Position numbers and translations under genes: made by a program. The notes below the pieces were generated by a model. That model searched no databases. It had not been told where the DNA came from and worked only from the letters and a program-made list of their open reading frames with translations. A DNA stretch of 64,000 nucleotides, taken from NCBI RefSeq assembly GCF_026151165.2, contig NZ_CP117849.1:1-64000 (forward strand), given 5' to 3'. Positions within the stretch are counted from its first letter, which is position 1, and each line of letters starts with the position of its first letter. Shown here piece by piece: positions 12,543-18,543 of the stretch. The stretch is from Cryobacterium sp. SO2 (GTDB lineage: Bacteria; Actinomycetota; Actinomycetes; Actinomycetales; Microbacteriaceae).

Positions 12543-12989
12543 TTAGGACCGAGTTGGTTGCGGCAGTTGCGACGTGATCTTGGTCAGCAGGGCGTGCAGG
12601 GTGGCCCGCTCGTCCTGATTCAGCGGGGCGAGGATGGTCTCGTCGGCGGCGGCCATCGCGGTTTCGAACCCGGCGATCAACTCGGCGCCGGCGGGTGTGG
12701 CGTAGACCCGTTTGCTGCGCTCGTTGCCGGCGTCCGATCTGCGCTCGACAAGGCCGCGACGTTCGAGCCTCTGCAGGAGGCTCGTGACGCTCGCCGCGCT
12801 GGTGCGGCTGATCTCGGCGATGTCCCGTTGGATGGCACCGGGATTCTGGGCCAGGTACCCGAGTACGAAGCTCTGGGCGTGACTGAGCTCACGCTCCTTG
12901 ATCCATTCCTCGCCGGCCTTCATCTGGGCCCAGCCGATCCAGCGGACCAGCTCGAGGCTGGTGGTGAGGGTGGGTCGCTGTTCGTCCAT
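12543..12989 (-). CDS. MarR-family transcriptional regulator
   Basis: A 148-residue winged-helix regulator with the MarR core: recognition helix region around TSAASVTSLLQRLERRGLVE and wing residues RSDAGNERSKRVYATPAG. MarR proteins usually repress their own operon and an adjacent transporter and release DNA on ligand binding. I chose ATG 12989 because an excellent promoter ends seven bases upstream, which gives a leaderless mRNA; an in-frame upstream codon at 13025 lies within the -35 box. The MATE exporter gene follows on the same strand and is the likely target. Confidence 0.88.
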   Translation of the reverse strand: MDEQRPTLTTSLELVRWIGWAQMKAGEEWIKERELSHAQSFVLGYLAQNPGAIQRDIAEISRTSAASVTSLLQRLERRGLVERRSDAGNERSKRVYATPAGAELIAGFETAMAAADETILAPLNQDERATLHALLTKITSQLPQPTRS

Positions 12990-12996
12990 GATCAGA

Positions 12997-13025
12997 ACTC
13001 TAACCGTTAGAGATCTAACTGTCAA
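12997..13025 (-). promoter_or_regulatory. Promoter of the marR-MATE operon (leaderless)
   Basis: On the minus strand the -35 box is a perfect TTGACA (13020-13025) and the -10 is TAGAGT (12997-13002), 17 bp apart. The -10 ends seven bases before the ATG, so the start codon is the predicted transcription start. Confidence 0.8.
12998..13019. promoter_or_regulatory. Candidate MarR operator: three overlapping half-sites
   Basis: CTCTAAC (12998-13004) and GTTAGAG (13006-13012) form a perfect inverted repeat around one base; GTTAGA (13006-13011) forms a second palindrome with TCTAAC (13014-13019). The three half-sites fill the spacer between the -35 and -10 of the regulator's own promoter, as expected for autorepression. 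Confidence 0.7.
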
Positions 13026-13201
13026 GGATCGAACTGAGGTGGTGGCCGTTCGGTGCGGGCCCGTGAGGGTGCCGGTACTCCCCCACCGGCTCCCTGCGGG
13101 GCGCTCACGGCGTCGGGACGGCCAGACAGCGCCCTGCGCGACGGTGGCGGGCGCATCCGCTCACACCCGCGCACAGGGCCGCACAGGGCCCAGACTCGCA
13201 A

Positions 13202-13230
13202 CAAGGCCCCCGTCAGAGACGAGGGCCTTG
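13202..13230 (-). terminator. Hairpin downstream of the M23 peptidase gene
   Basis: CAAGGCCC (13202-13209) pairs with GGGCCTTG (13223-13230). It lies 37 bp past the stop of the minus-strand peptidase. Only a weak T-rich tail follows on the minus strand. The remaining spacer up to the MarR promoter (13031-13201) is very GC-rich, and I see no gene in it. Confidence 0.55.
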
Positions 13231-13267
13231 GGTGTTAGTGCCCTCCACGTTTGCCGCGGAGGGGTAC

Positions 13268-14116
13268 TCAACTGTTGCGACTGGTAACCCAGGCTCCGAG
13301 AGGGTAGCTCGTTCCCTGTTCAACGGTATTGATAGTCTCGCGGCTCAAACGGGTGTCGCAGTAGACCATGTTCCAGTGCAGGTGTGCCGCGTAGTAGCCC
13401 TGGCGCCCGTAACCGGAGCCTCCGACTGCGCCGATCTTCTGTCCCTTCGCGACAGAGTTTCCCTTGTCCACGACGCTCCGACTCAGGTGTGCGTATTGAG
13501 TGCACCGGTTGTTGCCGTGGTCGATGAGCACAATGATTCCACCCGCCCCACTCCAGCCCTCGGAATAGACCTTCCCGGCAGCTGAGGCAACGACGCTCCC
13601 GCCCGAGGTGCCGTTACCGAAGTCGACTGCATTTCGGTTGTACTTGTCGGCGTGGGATGCAGTTCCCGGTGTGGTCGTGACCTTGTAGCGTGAGCCCGCT
13701 GGGAAGGGCAGAGCGAACGTTGTCGTCTGCGCCACACCGCACTTGGGCGTGACCGGATTGTTCGAGCCGGTCTCGAGATAGGCGTCGGTGACCCATCCGC
13801 CGCCGTCGATGCTGTACCAGATCGTGGACGTACCGTAGGGGCCTTTGACTGCTCCCCCGGACTGATAGCAGTTCAGGCCCACGGCTGCCCCGAACTTGAT
13901 GGTTCGCAAGATTGTGCTTGTGGTGTTCGTGTTCGCTCGAACATTCACGAACTGGACACCCCGGCCGCTGATGACGTGAGCGGTGAAGACGCCTGCTTGG
14001 GCGGCCGTCGCGCCGGTGATGCTGAGGCCGATGCCGGCGACTGCAGCCAGTAACAAGGCTAGGGCCCTGCGTCCGGCTTTAGAGCGTTTTGCGTGTTGGG
14101 AGAACGTGGAATTCAT
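13268..14116 (-). CDS. Secreted M23 (LytM-type) peptidoglycan endopeptidase
   Basis: Predicted zinc endopeptidase that cleaves peptide crosslinks of peptidoglycan outside the cell. ATG 14116 gives 282 residues with a Sec signal peptide (basic start, hydrophobic core around ALALLLAAVAGIGL, cleavage near AAQA-G, residue 40). An SH3-like segment follows (about 45-115). The C-terminal M23 domain shows the HxnD first-ligand region (SHADKYNRNAVDFG) and the second metal motif HLH (in AHLHWNM). An in-frame ATG 21 codons upstream exists but would displace the signal peptide. It sits alone with a symmetric repeat about 90 bp upstream. Confidence 0.82.
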   Translation of the reverse strand: MNSTFSQHAKRSKAGRRALALLLAAVAGIGLSITGATAAQAGVFTAHVISGRGVQFVNVRANTNTTSTILRTIKFGAAVGLNCYQSGGAVKGPYGTSTIWYSIDGGGWVTDAYLETGSNNPVTPKCGVAQTTTFALPFPAGSRYKVTTTPGTASHADKYNRNAVDFGNGTSGGSVVASAAGKVYSEGWSGAGGIIVLIDHGNNRCTQYAHLSRSVVDKGNSVAKGQKIGAVGGSGYGRQGYYAAHLHWNMVYCDTRLSRETINTVEQGTSYPLGAWVTSRNS

Positions 14117-14207
14117 CGGGTACCACCATTCCTGAGATGGTCCGACTGGACGCCTTCCAGTACGGCCACCAATTGTCACCTAAAGGTATGGGCCCCGCCC
14201 CGCTCAA

Positions 14208-14229
14208 TGTCCCCCCACTTGGGGGGACA
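14208..14229. promoter_or_regulatory. Perfect inverted repeat upstream of the M23 gene
   Basis: Arms TGTCCCCCC (14208-14216) and GGGGGGACA (14221-14229) flank a 4-bp centre, ACTT. It lies between two minus-strand genes, about 92 bp upstream of the peptidase start and without a T tract, so an operator or stable mRNA hairpin is more likely than a terminator. Confidence 0.5.
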
Positions 14230-14231
14230 GA

Positions 14232-14263
14232 ACAGGCCCGCATCCGGGAGGATGCGGGCCTGT
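14232..14263 (-). terminator. Terminator of the CwsA-like gene
   Basis: A perfect 14-bp stem (14232-14245 with 14250-14263) and a 4-nt loop start 18 bp after the stop of the minus-strand gene at 14281. No long T tract follows. Confidence 0.65.
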
Positions 14264-14280
14264 AAACGGCGATCTGCGAA

Positions 14281-14817
14281 CTAGACGTCCGTGGACTTCT
14301 CAATCGGGGAGTCGAGCAGCGACTCGTCCTCTGAGACCCACAGCTCGTCGTCGGCGCGGAAGGTCTGCCAGATGGCGTACGCCACACCAGCGGCGGCAGC
14401 GATGCCCACACCGATGGCGATGTACGTTCCCGCACCCAGCCCCTGCTTCTGCACCACGACGGGCTTCTGGAACCGCACCCGGTTGAGCGCGGCGACGCGG
14501 GCATCCTTGGCGATATCGCCAACGGACATGACAGTGCCCAGAGCGGTTCCGATCCCCGGCAGAACCTTGTCAGTGACCTGGTGGCGAACGCCACCGGCGA
14601 AGTCTTGGGTGGCGTGCACACCGGGGAGCAGGTAGTGCTCATATCCCTGGCGAACGCGGGGTACTACTTCTTCACGAGTGAGCACACCAGCCTGACGGCC
14701 GGCTTCACGTGCGATCTCGTTTGCGCGGTCGAGAACTTCCTGCTGATTACTCCACAGTTCGTCCGCGCTCTTGCGCAGACGAGTGAGTTCCTTTCGGCGC
14801 TTGCGTGACAGGCTCAT
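14281..14817 (-). CDS. Single-pass membrane protein at the cwsA position
   Basis: A 178-residue protein of no family I can name with certainty. It has a very basic start (MSLSRKRRKELTRLRK), a long charged helical region (about 10-80) that could form a coiled coil, one hydrophobic span at about 128-150, and an acidic tail (DDELWVSEDESLLDSPIE). In M. tuberculosis the gene divergent from ppiA and near crgA is cwsA, a one-span partner of CrgA and Wag31. Position, orientation and topology match, so a cell-wall synthesis role is inferred. ATG 14817 follows a GGAGGG site; the longer upstream reading frame lacks support. Confidence 0.7.
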   Translation of the reverse strand: MSLSRKRRKELTRLRKSADELWSNQQEVLDRANEIAREAGRQAGVLTREEVVPRVRQGYEHYLLPGVHATQDFAGGVRHQVTDKVLPGIGTALGTVMSVGDIAKDARVAALNRVRFQKPVVVQKQGLGAGTYIAIGVGIAAAAGVAYAIWQTFRADDELWVSEDESLLDSPIEKSTDV

Positions 14818-14940
14818 CTGGACCCTCCATCGTTTCTTGTGGTGAACACTGCCCATCTTGCCACTGAATAGCCTGTGAGCGCTCTGAATGCCTGACAGGG
14901 AGACGGATTCGGACAATGCTGCTGTGCAAGAATTATCCCT

Positions 14941-15480
14941 ATGTCTAAGCACACTGCCGTCGCAACGCTCAATACAACCCTCGGACCGATCAAGGTCAAC
15001 CTCTTCGGAAACCACGCCCCGAAGACCGTCAGGAACTTCGTCGGGCTCGCCACCGGTGAGATCGAGTGGAAGCACCCGGCCACGGGCAAGACCTCCACCG
15101 ACCCGCTGTACAACGGAACCGTCTTCCACCGCATCATCAAGGACTTCATGATCCAGGCCGGCGACCCGCTGGGCCAGGGCACCGGTGGACCCGGCTTCCA
15201 GTTCGATGACGAAATCAACCCGGAGCTCGACTTCACCCAGCCCTACGTCCTCGCCATGGCGAACGCCGGCATCCAGGGCGGCCGCGGCACCAACGGCTCG
15301 CAGTTCTTCATCACCGTCGTGCCGACCACCTGGCTGCAGGGCAAGCACAGCATCTTCGGCGCCGTCGAGGACGAAGCCTCCCGCAAGATCGTCGACCAGC
15401 TCGCCGTTGTGCCCACCGACGGCCGCGACCGTCCGCTCACCGACGTCGTCATCGAGAGCATCACCGTCGAGCAGGTCTAG
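14941..15480 (+). CDS. ppiA: Cyclophilin-type peptidyl-prolyl cis-trans isomerase
   Basis: Cytoplasmic prolyl isomerase that speeds protein folding. The 179-residue product covers the whole cyclophilin fold: FHRIIKDFMIQAGDP (catalytic Arg and Phe), NGSQFFIT and HSIFGAV are all intact. There is no signal peptide. In actinobacteria ppiA lies at this point between the tRNA pair and crgA. It is 12 bp upstream of the rhomboid gene, so the two are probably co-transcribed. Confidence 0.95.
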   Translation: MSKHTAVATLNTTLGPIKVNLFGNHAPKTVRNFVGLATGEIEWKHPATGKTSTDPLYNGTVFHRIIKDFMIQAGDPLGQGTGGPGFQFDDEINPELDFTQPYVLAMANAGIQGGRGTNGSQFFITVVPTTWLQGKHSIFGAVEDEASRKIVDQLAVVPTDGRDRPLTDVVIESITVEQV

Positions 15481-15492
15481 GACCACTCGATC

Positions 15493-16341
15493 ATGACCAG
15501 CCTGCCCGGAACCGCCGCCAACTTCTGTTACCGGCATCCGGGCAGGCAGAGTTTTATCCTCTGTCAGCGTTGCGGGCGCACCATCTGCCCCGAATGCCAG
15601 ACGCAGGCCGCTGTCGGGGTCATCTGCCCCGAGTGCATGCGGGAGCAGCGCCAGAGCGCGCCCCGCACCAAGTCGGCCGTGCGCACCCGGCTGGGACGGA
15701 TGACGGCCCCCGGCCAGCCCACGGTCACCTACGCGATCATCGCGCTGACCATTCTGGTCTTCCTCCTGCAGCTGATTCCCGGGCTGGGCGTCACCGACCG
15801 GCTGCTCTACGCCGGTCTCTACTCGTACCCCGGCTCATTCGAACCGTGGCGCATGCTGACCAGCGTCTTCGTGCACTCCACCGGGTTCATCTTCCACGTG
15901 CTGTTGAACATGTACACGCTGTGGATCTTCGGCCAGATCCTCGAGCGGATGCTCGGACGCGGCCGGTTCCTGGCCCTCTACCTGCTCAGCGGGCTGGCCG
16001 GGTCGCTGGGAGTGCTCTTCCTGGCGTCGCCGCTCACTCCGGTCGTCGGCGCATCCGGCGCGATCTTCGGCCTGATGGGCGCGTTCCTCGTGATCCAGCG
16101 GAAGCTCGGCGGCAATGCCACGCAGCTGCTGATCCTGGTGGGCATCAACCTGGTGATCGGGTTCCTGCCGGGGCTCAATGTGGCCTGGCAGGCGCATGTG
16201 GGCGGCCTCATCGGCGGCGCCATCATCGGCCTGATCTTCGTGCAGACCCGCGGTCGCTCCAAGCGCGTGCTGCAGTTCGTTCTGCTCGGCGGATTCACCG
16301 TGCTGCTGCTCGCACTCAGCCTCGTGAAGTTCTTCGTTTAG
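15493..16341 (+). CDS. Rhomboid-family intramembrane serine protease with N-terminal zinc finger
   Basis: Predicted to cleave transmembrane substrates within the bilayer. The 282-residue protein begins with a Cys/His-rich zinc-binding segment (Cys12, His15, Cys24, Cys27, Cys32, Cys35, Cys45, Cys48), then about six membrane spans. The catalytic dyad is Ser188 in GASGAIFG and His235 in WQAHVGG; the HxxxN oxyanion motif appears as HVLLNM. This layout is typical of actinobacterial rhomboids next to ppiA. Its substrate is unknown. Confidence 0.92.
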   Translation: MTSLPGTAANFCYRHPGRQSFILCQRCGRTICPECQTQAAVGVICPECMREQRQSAPRTKSAVRTRLGRMTAPGQPTVTYAIIALTILVFLLQLIPGLGVTDRLLYAGLYSYPGSFEPWRMLTSVFVHSTGFIFHVLLNMYTLWIFGQILERMLGRGRFLALYLLSGLAGSLGVLFLASPLTPVVGASGAIFGLMGAFLVIQRKLGGNATQLLILVGINLVIGFLPGLNVAWQAHVGGLIGGAIIGLIFVQTRGRSKRVLQFVLLGGFTVLLLALSLVKFFV

Positions 16342-16492
16342 CCCGTCCGCGGCCGGCCACAACGGGGATATCCCCAGCCTGAAGAAAAGTTATCCACAGG
16401 AGTTTCCACATTGGGGATAATTACACGGCTGTAATTGACTACCCGAACGGGTGGTTAACCTGTGCGGAACAGGTGGTGAAGAGTGGGGCGGC
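16342..16492. other. Convergent spacer with a second DnaA-box cluster
   Basis: This 151-bp gap between the convergent rhomboid and crgA genes holds a perfect DnaA box TTATCCACA (16390-16398), GTTTCCACA (16402-16410), and TGGGGATAA (16412-16420, the reverse of TTATCCCCA), all within 31 bp. Next come an AATTACA/TGTAATT palindrome (16419-16436) and ACCCGAACGGGT (16441-16452). The palindromes may end transcription of one or both genes. The box arrangement resembles part of oriC, 15 kb away. Confidence 0.7.
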
Positions 16493-16735
16493 TCAGCGCC
16501 AGCGTGTGGTCATCAGGAAGCCGATGAAGGCGATCCCAAATCCGACCAGGATGTTGAACGAGCCGAAGCTCGCAACGGGCAGTGCGCCCTGGCTCACGTA
16601 GAAGACGATGATCCAGGCGAGCCCGATGAGCATGAAACCGAACATCACCGGCTTGAACCAGGCGGCGTTCGGAGCGTCCTCGCCCGAGCGGGCCTCCGGG
16701 CGGGCGGGCTTGGTGCGGGGGTTTGTGCGTGCCAT
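16493..16735 (-). CDS. crgA: Cell division protein CrgA
   Basis: Small divisome protein of actinobacteria that helps assemble the septum and interacts with FtsZ/FtsQ/PBPs in studied species. The 80-residue product has a basic tail with PRTKPARPE, then two membrane spans (about 27-47 and 57-76) and ends with TTRWR. Length and topology fit the family. The mRNA appears leaderless: TAGAAT on the minus strand ends seven bases before the ATG. It is divergent from the sortase gene. Confidence 0.92.
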   Translation of the reverse strand: MARTNPRTKPARPEARSGEDAPNAAWFKPVMFGFMLIGLAWIIVFYVSQGALPVASFGSFNILVGFGIAFIGFLMTTRWR

Positions 16736-16742
16736 GCCTGAG

Positions 16743-16748
16743 ATTCTA
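16743..16748 (-). promoter_or_regulatory. -10 element of crgA (leaderless)
   Basis: Minus-strand TAGAAT, seven bases before the crgA ATG. There is no convincing -35. It is back to back with the equivalent element of the sortase gene. Confidence 0.6.
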
Positions 16749-16808
16749 GCGTCCCAGCCTGCGGGCGCCTGCCGAATCTTCCCGGAAGAGCACCAGGGTC
16801 GGCCCGAT

Positions 16809-16814
16809 TAGAAT
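16809..16814 (+). promoter_or_regulatory. -10 element of the sortase gene (leaderless)
   Basis: TAGAAT ends seven bases before the ATG at 16822, with no ribosome site between. Same hexamer and spacing as crgA on the opposite strand. Confidence 0.6.
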
Positions 16815-16821
16815 CGAGTGC

Positions 16822-17619
16822 ATGACCGAGCCGGCCCTGCCCGAAGTTCCGGCCCAGCGTGGGCGCAGGGCCCTACGCGCGCCGAAGCCGCGTGCCCGGC
16901 GCCGGGTCAGCGTTGTCGGGGTGCTCGGCGAACTGCTGATCACCGGGGGCGTCATCGTGCTCCTCTTCCTCGCCTGGCAGCTGTGGTGGAACGACGCCGT
17001 CATGGCCGCGTCGCAGTCCCGGGCCGCCGAGTCGATCAGTCAGGGCTGGACCGAGGACGTGGCCCCCGACCCGGACCCCGCCCCCGCCGAGGAAGGCTAC
17101 GGCGACCCCGTCGTGGCCCAGGCGCCGGGCAACGCGAGCGCGTTCGCCGTGCTCTACGTGCCGCGCTTCGGCGCCGACTACCACCGCACCATCGCGCAGG
17201 GCACGGGCACGGATGTGCTCAACAGCCCGGATCTGGGCATCGGGCACTACCCGAGCAGTCAGATGCCGGGCGAGGTGGGCAACTTCGCCATCGCCTCGCA
17301 CCGCAGCGCCAACGGCGGCGGCATGCACGTGATCAACGAGCTGCAGTTGGGCGACGCCATCTACGTGCAGACCGCCGACGGCTATTACACCTACAGGTTC
17401 CGTGACTTCGAATACGTGCCGCCGAGCGCGATCGAGGCGATCGCACCCGTTCCCCACCAGCCGGAGGCCACCGCCGTGGACCGGCTGATCACCCTCACCA
17501 CCTGCAACCCGCTCTTCTCCACGGATGAGCGGATCATCGCTTACGGTGTCTTCGAATCCTGGCAACCGACCTCCGCGGGGCCTCCCGCCGAGTTGGCGGC
17601 CATGATGCCCGGCGCCTGA
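16822..17619 (+). CDS. srtE: Class E sortase
   Basis: Membrane-anchored transpeptidase that attaches surface proteins to peptidoglycan; class E enzymes prefer an LAXTG-type signal. The 265-residue product has a basic cytoplasmic tail, one N-terminal membrane span (about 31-54), and the sortase fold with His160 (ASHRS), Cys228 (TLTTCNP) and Arg237 (DERII). In actinobacteria it commonly sits near trpG and the pkn cluster. No sortase substrate is visible in this window. It heads a probable operon with a microprotein and the amidotransferase gene. Confidence 0.92.
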   Translation: MTEPALPEVPAQRGRRALRAPKPRARRRVSVVGVLGELLITGGVIVLLFLAWQLWWNDAVMAASQSRAAESISQGWTEDVAPDPDPAPAEEGYGDPVVAQAPGNASAFAVLYVPRFGADYHRTIAQGTGTDVLNSPDLGIGHYPSSQMPGEVGNFAIASHRSANGGGMHVINELQLGDAIYVQTADGYYTYRFRDFEYVPPSAIEAIAPVPHQPEATAVDRLITLTTCNPLFSTDERIIAYGVFESWQPTSAGPPAELAAMMPGA

Positions 17620-17672
17620 CCGACACCCCACAGCGCGACACACACAGACCGAACGAGATCGAGGACCACACC

Positions 17673-17834
17673 ATGTACGCAGCCCTCTGGCGCATCCTGC
17701 CCGGACCGGTGTGGGTGCGCATCCTGCTCGTTCTCGTGCTGTTGGCCGCTGTGCTTTATTCACTCGCCACCTGGGTTTTTCCATGGGCGAATACGATCGT
17801 TGACAACCAGGAAGTGACGGTGGGCGCCCCATGA
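17673..17834 (+). CDS. 53-residue single-span membrane microprotein
   Basis: Short gene between the sortase and amidotransferase genes. It encodes a leading amphipathic segment (MYAALWRILPGPVWVR), one strong membrane span (about residues 16-38, Leu/Val-rich) and a short polar tail ending VTVGAP. Its stop overlaps the next ATG as ATGA, so translation is coupled to the amidotransferase. GAGATCGAGG upstream may serve as the ribosome site. I do not recognise a named family. Its place in the conserved sortase-trpG interval supports a real gene. Confidence 0.7.
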   Translation: MYAALWRILPGPVWVRILLVLVLLAAVLYSLATWVFPWANTIVDNQEVTVGAP

Positions 17835-18469
17835 CCCGCATTCTCGTAATCGATAACTACGACAGCTTCGTTTACACGCTCAACGGGTACCTCCGGGAAC
17901 TGGGCGCGGAGACCGAGGTCGTTCGCAACGACGCTTTTCCGGCCACGGAGATCACCGAGCGCATCGCCGAGTTCGACGGCGTGCTGGTCTCCCCCGGACC
18001 GGGCAAACCGGCGGACGCCGGGGTGTCCATCGCGGCCGTGGAGGCCGCGCTGGCCACCAACCTGCCGCTGTTCGGCGTGTGCCTGGGCCACCAGGCGATC
18101 GCCGAGGCCTTCGGGGCCACGGTGACCAACGCCGAAGAGCTCATGCACGGCAAGACGTCCCAGATCACGCACGACGAGAGCGACTTCTATGCTGGGGTTC
18201 CGCAGCCGTTCACGGCCACCAGGTACCACTCCCTCGCCGTTGTGAACGGCACTGTGCCCAGCGACCTCGTCGTGACGTCACGCACCGCCGGCGGGGTGAT
18301 CATGGGCCTGCGACACGTGTCGGCGCCGATCCTCGGTGTGCAGTTCCACCCGGAGTCGGTGCTCACCGAGGGCGGCTACCTGATGGTGGCGAACTGGTTG
18401 GCGCTGGCCGGTCTCCCCCAGGCTCGGGAGACCGCCAAGCACCTCACCCCGATGCTGAAGCTGGGTTAG
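17831..18469 (+). CDS. trpG: Glutamine amidotransferase of anthranilate / aminodeoxychorismate synthase
   Basis: Class I glutamine amidotransferase that hydrolyses glutamine and passes ammonia to a chorismate-using partner (TrpE or PabB). The 212-residue protein has the oxyanion motif SPGPG, nucleophile Cys in GVCLGHQ, and the His-Glu pair in QFHPES. The partner subunit is not in the window, so trpG and pabA cannot be told apart; the gene beside the pkn cluster is called trpG in mycobacteria. It ends just before a bidirectional terminator facing pknB. Confidence 0.88.
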   Translation: MTRILVIDNYDSFVYTLNGYLRELGAETEVVRNDAFPATEITERIAEFDGVLVSPGPGKPADAGVSIAAVEAALATNLPLFGVCLGHQAIAEAFGATVTNAEELMHGKTSQITHDESDFYAGVPQPFTATRYHSLAVVNGTVPSDLVVTSRTAGGVIMGLRHVSAPILGVQFHPESVLTEGGYLMVANWLALAGLPQARETAKHLTPMLKLG

Positions 18470-18480
18470 CCCCAGCTTCG

Positions 18481-18537
18481 CGAGCCGTGACCTGAGCCCC
18501 GAAAAGTTCCACTTTTCGGGGCTTTGCTCACGGCTCG
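18481..18537. terminator. Bidirectional nested terminator between trpG and pknB
   Basis: Outer arms CGAGCCGTGA (18481-18490) and TCACGGCTCG (18528-18537) enclose a perfect 12-bp inner stem (18496-18507 with 18511-18522) flanked by runs of A and T. It serves both convergent genes. Nearly the same sequence is found, split by an insertion sequence, around 61862 and 63297. Confidence 0.88.
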
Positions 18538-18543
18538 CGGGCG

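Noticed and set aside
13031..13201. GC-rich spacer with short open frames on both strands.
   Set aside because: No motif, ribosome site or conserved-looking start; the frames are Arg/Pro-rich by base composition.
16419..16452. Palindromes AATTACA/TGTAATT and ACCCG/CGGGT considered as terminators for rhomboid or crgA.
   Set aside because: Stems are short and lack a T run in the right place; kept only as part of the spacer description.
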